Below, piece by piece: positions 1 through 5,541 of a DNA stretch of 5,931 bases; position 1 is the first letter of the stretch; the number at the start of each line of letters is the position of its first letter. The notes under the pieces were generated by a model that was not told the DNA's origin, searched no databases, and saw nothing but the letters and a program-made list of their open reading frames with translations. The DNA comes from Candidatus Zixiibacteriota bacterium (GTDB taxonomy: Bacteria; Zixibacteria; MSB-5A5; GN15; PGXB01), in assembly GCA_030591405.1 (NCBI GenBank), contig JAUVBC010000153.1:1-5931 (forward strand), given 5' to 3'. The position numbers and the translations under genes are program-made.

Positions 1-1
1 A

Positions 2-247
2 TTAGCTAATGGGTCGATTTACAGTGGTCGTCAGGCTTATGAAAATGGGTTGGTAGATACTTTGGGCGGATTTGAAGATGCGATCAGGCTGGCAGCTGAG
101 TTAGCCGGAATTAGCGGAAAACCTCAAACTGTCAAAGATTTTACCCCTAAGAAAGGATTATTTGATTTAATGGGGGGTGTTTTAAAGAATATTGGGCAGG
201 TTACCTCTAAGGGTGGCGTTGGCCCGGAAATTTTGTATCTGTATTAG
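2..247 (+). CDS. sppA: Signal peptide peptidase SppA-like, S49 family (C-terminal 81 residues only)
   Basis: This is the 3' end of a gene whose start lies left of the window; the frame is open from base 2. The visible part begins ANGSIYSGRQAYENGLVDTL. The pattern G-x-(V/I)-(Y/F)-(S/T)-G-R-Q-A-x-x-x-G-L-V-D-x-L-G-G followed by an (E/D)DAI helix is the hallmark of the C-terminal end of the S49 (SppA/protease IV) fold. Family knowledge: these membrane-associated serine peptidases use a Ser/Lys pair to degrade signal peptides left in the membrane after secretion. The catalytic residues would lie upstream and cannot be checked here. About 35 residues after the conserved helix form a variable tail ending in PEILYLY. 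No hairpin terminator is visible after the stop. The next gene (HU) is 172 nt away and has its own promoter matches, so it is probably transcribed separately, at least in part. SohB-type S49 relatives are an alternative. Confidence 0.88.
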   Translation, partial: LANGSIYSGRQAYENGLVDTLGGFEDAIRLAAELAGISGKPQTVKDFTPKKGLFDLMGGVLKNIGQVTSKGGVGPEILYLY

Positions 248-260
248 TCTAAGAAAAGCA

Positions 261-289
261 TTGACTTGCAAAGGAAAATAGCTTAATAT
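261..289 (+). promoter_or_regulatory. Candidate sigma70-type promoter P1 for the HU gene
   Basis: TTGACT at 261-266 matches the -35 consensus at 5 of 6 positions. It is separated by exactly 17 nt from TAATAT at 284-289, which matches the -10 consensus at 4 of 6. Transcription would start near 296 and give a 5' leader of about 124 nt before HU. It lies just after the sppA stop codon, where a promoter for the next unit is expected. The region is AT-rich, so the -10 match alone would mean little; the -35 match with ideal spacing carries the call. Confidence 0.5.
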
Positions 290-319
290 AGCACGTTGTA
301 ATATTATTAGGATTGATGT

Positions 320-349
320 TTGACTATATTATTTGGCAGACTATATATA
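320..349 (+). promoter_or_regulatory. Candidate sigma70-type promoter P2 for the HU gene
   Basis: A second TTGACT lies at 320-325. An alternating TATATATA stretch at about 342-349 offers a -10 box with 16 or 18 nt spacing (342-347 or 344-349). Transcription would start near 354-357, about 65 nt before the HU start codon. The same -35 hexamer as P1 recurs 59 nt downstream, which suggests tandem promoters. Confidence is limited because the spacing is not the optimal 17 and the sequence is AT-rich. Confidence 0.45.
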
Positions 350-419
350 AGGCTATTGTTAATGATTATGAAAAGAAAACAAAATAATATAAATCAGCCG
401 GTTCCCGAGGGAGGATGTT

Positions 420-707
420 ATGACCAAAGCTGATCTAGTTGAAAAAGTGGCCGAGAGAACTGGTCTTACCAGGACCGATGTTGCCGTTGTTGTTGATGCC
501 TTGCTTGATACGATTAAAAAATCAATGGAAAATGGCAGCAATATTGAAATTAGGGGTTTCGGTACCTTTAAGGTCAAAGTGAGAAAAGAGAGAAAGGCCA
601 GAAACCCAAGAACAGGTGAAGTAGTTCCTGTACCGGGACGAAAGGTGCCTGTTTTTAAGCCTTCGAACGAATTTAAAAACATGATAACGAAGCTACCGAT
701 TGAATAA
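420..707 (+). CDS. HU/IHF-family DNA-binding protein
   Basis: This 95-residue protein is a full-length member of the HU/IHF family (usual length 90-100). Residues 1-40 form the dimerising helical part, starting MTKADLVEKVAERTGLT. Around 43-55 comes the signature IEIRGFGTFKVKVR. The DNA-binding beta-arm follows, with the RNPRTGE tip whose proline intercalates into DNA, and then VPVPGRKVPVFKPS before the C-terminal helix. Family knowledge: such proteins bind as dimers in the minor groove, bend DNA, and help organise the nucleoid, replication and recombination. Homo- or heterodimer status cannot be told, and databases may label it either HU or IHF beta. The start is fixed by GGGAGG at 409-414, five bases upstream of the ATG; the frame has a stop at 390-392. 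It follows sppA behind two candidate promoters. Only 28 nt separate it from the COX24-like mini-gene, so the two are probably co-transcribed. Confidence 0.96.
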   Translation: MTKADLVEKVAERTGLTRTDVAVVVDALLDTIKKSMENGSNIEIRGFGTFKVKVRKERKARNPRTGEVVPVPGRKVPVFKPSNEFKNMITKLPIE

Positions 708-726
708 ATTTTCGGTCAGCCACTAT

Positions 727-731
727 GGAGG
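727..731 (+). promoter_or_regulatory. Ribosome binding site of the COX24-like mini-gene
   Basis: GGAGG stands 4 nt before the ATG at 736. It supports translation of a gene short enough to be missed by length filters, and it decides the start: the ATGs at 725 and 732 are in other frames, and the one at 732 abuts the GGAGG. The same eight bases GGAGGATG occur in front of HU at 410-417. Confidence 0.75.
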
Positions 732-735
732 ATGA

Positions 736-831
736 ATGCCGAGCGGAAAAAAGCGTAAGAGATTGAAGATTAAGACTCATAAACGGAAAAAACGCAGAAG
801 AGCTGATCGTCATAAAAAGAAGAAAAAATAA
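736..831 (+). CDS. COX24/AURKAIP1 (mS38/bS22-like) small basic protein, 31 residues
   Basis: The product begins MPSGKKRKRLKIKTHKRKKR and ends RRADRHKKKKK. More than half of its residues are Lys or Arg, and it has no acidic residue except one Asp. It closely resembles the very short proteins of Bacteroidota and relatives annotated as AURKAIP1/COX24-domain (DUF1713), recognised by MPSGKKRKR, then an x-x-THKRKKR core and an RHKKK end. Family knowledge: the domain is shared with mitochondrial ribosomal protein mS38 and the tiny actinobacterial ribosomal protein bS22, which sit on the small subunit near the decoding region. A small-subunit ribosomal role is therefore the best inference. The start is set by GGAGG at 727-731. 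It lies 28 nt after HU and 41 nt before a strong terminator, so it is the last gene of that transcript. The assignment comes from memory of the family pattern, not a search. Confidence 0.85.
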   Translation: MPSGKKRKRLKIKTHKRKKRRRADRHKKKKK

Positions 832-872
832 TTTCTTTTTATTGTTTTAAAGTATAGAAAATATCCTCTATA

Positions 873-918
873 AGGAAAACGGTTCCTGATGATTCAGGAA
901 CTGTTTTCCTCTTTATTT
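873..918 (+). terminator. Rho-independent terminator of the HU/COX24-like transcript
   Basis: The arms AGGAAAACGGTTCCTGA (873-889) and TCAGGAACTGTTTTCCT (894-910) pair over 17 base pairs, with one G-U wobble (881/902) and a tight TGAT loop. CTCTTTATTTTA-like T-rich sequence follows. It starts 41 nt after the stop of the mini-gene. The stem is nearly symmetrical and the bases before it include some A, so weak function in the opposite direction cannot be excluded. Confidence 0.9.
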
Positions 919-968
919 TATATTATTCTTATATTCAAGTTGCGGAAAATGATTCTTTTCAACTGGCT

Positions 969-996
969 GAGACACAACAAGATAAAAGTCTATGAT
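969..996 (+). promoter_or_regulatory. Possible promoter of the large surface protein gene
   Basis: TATGAT at 991-996 matches the -10 consensus at 5 of 6 positions. GAGACA at 969-974, 16 nt upstream, matches -35 at 4 of 6. Transcription would begin near 1003 and give a leader of about 44 nt. A promoter is expected here because a strong terminator separates this gene from the preceding unit. The match itself is modest. Confidence 0.35.
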
Positions 997-1046
997 ATTT
1001 TTGTATAGTCGTCATAATGGCATTGGTATTGCTAATATCCTAATTG

Positions 1047-3911
1047 ATGAAATACAATTATTGGTCTTTAAAAATATCTGGCACTATCGTTTGTTTCATA
1101 TTGACGGTACAATTTCTTTATGCCGGGGATTCATTCGATATTTTAGTCAATGATGATACTCATCAGGCTGAGCAGATAAATCCACGAGTAGCGGTAAATT
1201 TCTCCGGTGAGTTTGTCGTTGTCTGGGCAGACAAAAGAAATGGGCGTAGTGAAATATTTTTTCAGTATTTTGATAGTGCTGGAACTCCGCTTGAAACCAA
1301 TCAAAAAATTGCCGCACTTTCAGTTGTCTCTCCCCAATATGGTCCGGCTCTGGATGCAAATCAATTGGGTCAGTTTGGTACCGTATGGACCGATTACCGA
1401 AACGGAAGTTATCCGTTTGATCCCGATATTTATTACTCTGCTATCGATATAAATGGATCAGGGACAAATTACTCGATAACCGATGCACGTCCTGACTCAT
1501 CATGCGAATCTCCCGATATTGCTGTTTTACCAAGCGGCGATGTTATTATTGTTTGGGCCGATCGTCGCGGCTCCAGTTGGAATATTTATGGTCAGCTGAT
1601 AAATTCAAACGGAAGTCCGGTCGGAAGTAACTTCCAAATAAATTCAGAAAACGGCTTGTTTCAGCAGCACTCACCTCGGGTTGCAGCAATTGCAGATGGC
1701 AGATTTATTGTTGTCTGGTACGATAATAGAACCGGGGATGATGATATTTATGGTCGCGTATTCAACTCTGATGGTTCTCCGACAATGCCGGATTTCAGAG
1801 TGAATGATGATGGCAATCAAACTAAGCAGGCTTTTCCGGCGGTTGCTGCTGATGGTAACGGGCGTTATTTTATTGCCTGGGTTGACTGGCAAAACGGTAT
1901 CTACCCAAAAAATCCTGATATTTATTATCGGCGTTATGGCGCAAACGGAGTCGCACTTGGCGAGTGTCACAAATTGATTTCTGATGCTAATAAACGACCG
2001 CAAAAAGATATTGCCATCTGTTCTGACCGCATGGGTAACCTTGGTATGGTTTGGGCCGATTCGACCTCCGGGCAATGGGATGCCATGGCACAGGTAATTG
2101 ATAATGCTGGGGCTGAAGCTGGAAGCAGTTTTCTGATTCATCAGAATACCGATGGCAAACAACTGCAGCCCGATATTGCGACCGATGGATACAAATTCTT
2201 CTTTACCTGGGCTGATTCGCGAAACGGTGATTTTGATATTTATGTTACTATTAAAAACTATAATGATCCCACCATTGTCAGTCAGCCGTCTGTATTAACA
2301 TTCAATATGCAGGAGGGTCAGGCCGCGCCGGTATCACAGGCAATTAATCTTACAAATGCCGGATATGGTGAATTAAATTTTGTTGTCTCTCCTGTTGATG
2401 ATTGGATTGATGTGGTTCCTGATTCCGGTATCACACCGGCGAATATTCAGGTACAAATCAATACTGATACCTTGTTATATGGCGATTATGTTGGGCAAAT
2501 ACGATTGATAAATTTAAATCTTAATGACTCCACGGAAATCATTTCGGTTATACTTAATGTGACTGCCCCGCTGATTGAAATATCGCCGGATACTCTATAT
2601 TTTAAGGTCCTGGCCGAACTTGGAAATCCCGATAACTTATCTTTTCAGGTGAATAATAGCGGAAGCGGAACATTTAGCTGGACCGCCGTTGAAATTTCCG
2701 ATTGGTTTGATCTTGGTCAATATTCAGGTGCGTCATCAGAAAAGATTGATGTCTCGATAGATATTTCAGGATTGGAGTATGGTACATATCTGGAACCGAT
2801 TATAGTTGAGTCAAATGAAGCAGCAAATTTATCTGATACTGCCTGGGTGTTATTGGAGTTGACCGGAAATATGTCATTTCTTCGAGCGAATCCGGACACC
2901 CTGATTATTAAAGGTGGTGAGGAAGATATCTTGTCAGGGCAAATTGAAATCTCAAATCCCGGTTCGGGAACTCTTGACTGGTCAGCCGCAATAACCGTTG
3001 ATTGGTTGAATGTCGATAAATATACAGGTTCCGATTATGATACAATATTTATTTCGTTAGATAATTCTCTGGCAACCGGCTCATATAGTACAGAAATTCA
3101 AATTTACGACAGCCTGTCATTTAATGAAAGTATCGCGGTGCCGGTTTATCTTTATATCTCATCAGATGATACCATATCAATAGCCAATGCCAATACTATG
3201 CCTGGCCAATTGGCCGTTGTGCCATTATATCTGAAATTATCAGATCCAGCCAAAGCCATCTATCTGCCGATTACTTATGATTATAGTACAGCAGTTCTGG
3301 ATTCAATCATTTCCAATATAATTGATTTTTCATCCTCGGTGAATTTCTATACCGCTATCAATGGGGGAGAGGCAGAGATCGGCTTGAGAATAGATGAATC
3401 AGTTATTGATATCGAATCAATTCCGCTCGGCAGCTATGAAATTGCATCTTTGTTTTTTACAGCGGGGAGTGGCGAAGTTTTTAATCGGATCGACACTCTA
3501 TCCTCTGACAGTTCAGGATTATATATTTTGTCGGAATCACTGGAAAAGAAAGTTCCGACACTAATTCCGGGTGATTTGATAATTGGTAATCCGACTGATA
3601 TTGAAATTATCACGGCAGAAAATATCCCCGATGATATTTATCTATCTCAGAATTATCCCAACCCATTTAACAGCTCCACCTCGATAGATCTGATGTTATC
3701 TCAAAATTCAACCATTTCAATGATAATCTATAATATTCTTGGCCAAACAGTTTATAATTATGGCGATATTGAACTTCCTGCAGGCAGTCATCGCTTTAAT
3801 TGGGATGGAACGATGAAAAACAGCACTCACAAGGCCCCCAGTGGAATATATTTTTATCGTTTGGAAACAAAAGAGTTTACAACTATCAAGAAAATGGTCT
3901 TGTTAAAATAG
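1047..3911 (+). CDS. Exported multidomain surface protein: seven-repeat propeller, BACON/Ig-like repeats, cohesin-like domain, T9SS type A-like sorting tail
   Basis: The product is 954 residues from the ATG; a TTG directly before it (1044) is a less likely start, and an in-frame TAA at 1041 excludes longer forms. Residues 1-27 are a signal peptide ending near FLYAGDS. Residues ~44-410 hold seven repeats of the form P-x-(V/I)-A...VVW-x-D-x-R-N-G...DIY, with the key Trp at 60, 114, 170, 224, 278, 336 and 388, which predicts a seven-bladed beta-propeller. Residues ~414-705 hold three BACON/Ig-like repeats (DWIDV, DWFDL, DWLNV) with Trp at 453, 553 and 653, exactly 100 apart. Residues ~711-850 resemble a cohesin-type beta sandwich. 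The tail (~860-954) has LSQNYPNPFN, YNILGQ, PSGIYFYRL and a KKMVLLK end, typical of T9SS type A/FlgD-Ig-like sorting domains. It is probably secreted or anchored at the surface to bind something; no catalytic motif is visible. No Shine-Dalgarno site is seen. Confidence 0.9.
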   Translation: MKYNYWSLKISGTIVCFILTVQFLYAGDSFDILVNDDTHQAEQINPRVAVNFSGEFVVVWADKRNGRSEIFFQYFDSAGTPLETNQKIAALSVVSPQYGPALDANQLGQFGTVWTDYRNGSYPFDPDIYYSAIDINGSGTNYSITDARPDSSCESPDIAVLPSGDVIIVWADRRGSSWNIYGQLINSNGSPVGSNFQINSENGLFQQHSPRVAAIADGRFIVVWYDNRTGDDDIYGRVFNSDGSPTMPDFRVNDDGNQTKQAFPAVAADGNGRYFIAWVDWQNGIYPKNPDIYYRRYGANGVALGECHKLISDANKRPQKDIAICSDRMGNLGMVWADSTSGQWDAMAQVIDNAGAEAGSSFLIHQNTDGKQLQPDIATDGYKFFFTWADSRNGDFDIYVTIKNYNDPTIVSQPSVLTFNMQEGQAAPVSQAINLTNAGYGELNFVVSPVDDWIDVVPDSGITPANIQVQINTDTLLYGDYVGQIRLINLNLNDSTEIISVILNVTAPLIEISPDTLYFKVLAELGNPDNLSFQVNNSGSGTFSWTAVEISDWFDLGQYSGASSEKIDVSIDISGLEYGTYLEPIIVESNEAANLSDTAWVLLELTGNMSFLRANPDTLIIKGGEEDILSGQIEISNPGSGTLDWSAAITVDWLNVDKYTGSDYDTIFISLDNSLATGSYSTEIQIYDSLSFNESIAVPVYLYISSDDTISIANANTMPGQLAVVPLYLKLSDPAKAIYLPITYDYSTAVLDSIISNIIDFSSSVNFYTAINGGEAEIGLRIDESVIDIESIPLGSYEIASLFFTAGSGEVFNRIDTLSSDSSGLYILSESLEKKVPTLIPGDLIIGNPTDIEIITAENIPDDIYLSQNYPNPFNSSTSIDLMLSQNSTISMIIYNILGQTVYNYGDIELPAGSHRFNWDGTMKNSTHKAPSGIYFYRLETKEFTTIKKMVLLK

Positions 3912-4026
3912 CCAATATTCCTTAATATTCCAAAAGTCAATATTTCTGTAACTTTATGGTAGGATGCAAATTATTACGCAACTTTTCGAATATTTCTACG
4001 TTAATTCTAATTAGAAAAGATAATAT

Positions 4027-4034
4027 AAAAGGAG
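4027..4034 (+). promoter_or_regulatory. Ribosome binding site of the triple-repeat exported protein
   Basis: AAAAGGAG ends 7 nt before the ATG at 4042. This spacing is near optimal and fixes the start, which is followed directly by a good signal peptide. It contrasts with the preceding large gene, which has no such site. Confidence 0.75.
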
Positions 4035-4041
4035 TTTATTT

Positions 4042-5289
4042 ATGAATTTCAAGAGCAAAATTACAGTTATTTCATTTTTGATTTTATTCGTTACCGGTTC
4101 AGCGGTCGCCGATCCGGGAATAATTTATGGTAAGGTCTATACCAATGATGGAGAGGTGTTGGAAGGATTTATAAGGTGGGACAAAAATGAGGTGGCGTGG
4201 GATGATGTCCTTGATGGCGATAAGGAGTTGAGGAAAGAAGTCAGGAAAAAGTATCGTTATCGTTCTGATAGTGACGATGACGATGATGTAGATGAAATCA
4301 CCATTTTCGGTGTAACGGTTTATCGGGGTGGCAAATCGAGAAATAGCTGGAATTGGTCAGATAATGCTCAATCGGGCATCAGATTTGGACATATTAAGAC
4401 CTTGATTCCCGATGGAAACGATGAGGTTCTGCTGGTATTGAAATCCGGCGAAGAAGTTTATTTGGAAAACGGTTCGGGTGATATCGGTGATGACAATCGC
4501 GAAATACTTGTTGATACCGAAGACGAGGGAATTATTGAATTATATTGGGATGACATCGAAAAAATCGAATTTGAGAAAACACCAAAACGTGACACAAGAT
4601 TCGGAAACCGGCTTTATGGTACTGTAGCTGTTGATCGGGGAGATGAATATACCGGATTTATTTGCTGGGACATGGACGAAGCATATGACACCGATATCCT
4701 CGACGGCTCTGAAAACAATCGTAAAAGAAAAATTAAATTTGGCAAAATAGAATCTATCGAACGGCGCTCATCAAATTCGGCAATTGTTGCATTGAAGGGC
4801 GGGAAAAAAATCCGGCTCAAAGGTACCAATGATGTCGACAGCGGCAATCGTGGCATAGTTGTTTCTGACATGGCTATGGGGCGTGTAGTAGTTTATTGGG
4901 ATGAGTTTGATTTTGTTGAATTTAAAGAAGCACCCGAAGGACCATCGTATAATAAATTCGACGGCGGAAAATTATTGAAAGGCACTGTTTTCACCGAAGA
5001 TGGCGAAAAATTTAAAGGTGAGATCAAGTGGGATGACGACGAAGAGTATACCTGGGAACTTCTTGACGGTGAAATTGACGATGTTGATTTTGCAATTGAA
5101 TTTGGTCAGATTAAATCAATCGAAAAAAGTTCGCGTCATGGCGCCGAAGTGGTCTTAAAAGATGGACGAAAGTTCAGACTTCGGGATTCCAATGATATTG
5201 ACGATGACAACAAAGGTATCATAATAAAAGATGGCAAAGATAAAGTAGTCGTTGACTGGTATGATTTCGAACGACTCGAATTAGATTGA
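4042..5289 (+). CDS. Exported protein of unknown function built from three copies of a beta-rich unit
   Basis: I do not recognise a named family. Residues 1-23 are a signal peptide with an A-V-A cleavage site before DPG. The mature protein contains three related units at about 26-187, 189-305 and 309-415. Each starts with G-x-V....G-x-(I/F)-x-WD (Trp at 46, 209 and 330) and continues through a LDG turn, an I-x-F-G-x-I-K-(S/T)-(I/L) strand, a V-x-LK-x-G-(R/K/E) strand and an N-D-(I/V)-D...N-(R/K)-G-I loop. Each ends in W-x-(D/E)-(F/I)-(E/D)-x-(I/V/L)-E-(F/L). Unit 1 has an insertion at ~68-111 with an acidic run DSDDDDDVDE and an aromatic NSWNWS stretch. Alternating strands and glycine turns suggest small SH3-like or Sm-like barrels, which is an inference. 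The protein is very acidic overall and has no transmembrane segment after the signal peptide, so it should be periplasmic or surface-exposed. It is not obviously co-transcribed with its neighbours. Confidence 0.85.
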   Translation: MNFKSKITVISFLILFVTGSAVADPGIIYGKVYTNDGEVLEGFIRWDKNEVAWDDVLDGDKELRKEVRKKYRYRSDSDDDDDVDEITIFGVTVYRGGKSRNSWNWSDNAQSGIRFGHIKTLIPDGNDEVLLVLKSGEEVYLENGSGDIGDDNREILVDTEDEGIIELYWDDIEKIEFEKTPKRDTRFGNRLYGTVAVDRGDEYTGFICWDMDEAYDTDILDGSENNRKRKIKFGKIESIERRSSNSAIVALKGGKKIRLKGTNDVDSGNRGIVVSDMAMGRVVVYWDEFDFVEFKEAPEGPSYNKFDGGKLLKGTVFTEDGEKFKGEIKWDDDEEYTWELLDGEIDDVDFAIEFGQIKSIEKSSRHGAEVVLKDGRKFRLRDSNDIDDDNKGIIIKDGKDKVVVDWYDFERLELD

Positions 5290-5320
5290 TATAAAATAAT
5301 TGAACTGCTACGAATTTAAA

Positions 5321-5388
5321 AGAGAGCTTTCTTCGGCCAGACTTAGAGGGGAGTAATTAAAGCCCGGGATTCCAAAGAAGAACTCTCT
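5321..5388. other. Structured intergenic element (long interrupted hairpin)
   Basis: AGAGAG at 5321-5326 pairs with CTCTCT at 5383-5388. TTCTTCGG at 5329-5336 then pairs with CCAAAGAA at 5372-5379 with one C/A mismatch, across a small internal loop. Inside, GGG at 5349-5351 can pair with CCC at 5363-5365. The element begins 32 nt after the stop of the triple-repeat gene. It could be part of that gene's 3' end processing or termination, a small RNA or a dispersed repeat. No T-run follows the stem on the plus strand, so a classical rho-independent terminator is not supported. Confidence 0.4.
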
Positions 5389-5424
5389 GTATCTAAAATA
5401 TACTATTTCCCAAATTTGTCAAGT

Positions 5425-5459
5425 AAAAGCTGTAACTGTGTAAACCAAAAACAGTTACA
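5425..5459 (-). terminator. Inverted repeat, possible terminator of msrA on the minus strand
   Basis: TGTAACTGT at 5431-5439 and ACAGTTACA at 5451-5459 form a perfect 9-bp inverted repeat with an 11-nt loop. Read on the minus strand, the stem is followed by GCTTTTAC, a short T-run, and it lies about 83 nt past the msrA stop. The stem is AT-rich and the T-run is only four bases, so it would be a weak terminator. A protein-binding operator is an alternative. Confidence 0.4.
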
Positions 5460-5541
5460 CACCCAAATAAATATCTGTGCAATTAAATAAATTCCGTGAT
5501 TTGGATTAAGATATTGTGGCGATTAGATACAAAAGAGCAAA

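Noticed and set aside
362..433. Short plus-strand frame starting MIMKRKQNN that overlaps the HU start
   Set aside because: It has no Shine-Dalgarno site, is only 23 codons long, runs out of frame into HU, and its composition simply mirrors the AT-rich leader.
359..682. Minus-strand open frame of 107 codons opposite HU
   Set aside because: It lies antisense to a certain HU gene, has no recognisable domain, and is Ser/Thr/Leu-rich as expected for a shadow frame.
996..1003. Bacteroidota-type -7 box (TATTTTTG fits TAnnTTTG) before the large gene
   Set aside because: No matching -33 TTG element lies at the expected distance upstream, and such a short pattern is common in AT-rich DNA.
1671..2162. 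Minus-strand open frame of 163 codons inside the large surface protein gene
   Set aside because: The plus-strand frame is supported by seven regular repeats; the antisense frame has no domain and no ribosome binding site.
4021..4026. TAATAT as a -10 box for the triple-repeat gene
   Set aside because: A transcript starting about 7 bases later would begin within or after the ribosome binding site, and no -35 match is present.
5431..5459. Two short inverted repeats considered as a CRISPR-like or att-like pair
   Set aside because: There is only one copy of each arm, no regular spacer array, no integrase and no tRNA nearby; a weak terminator for msrA explains it better.
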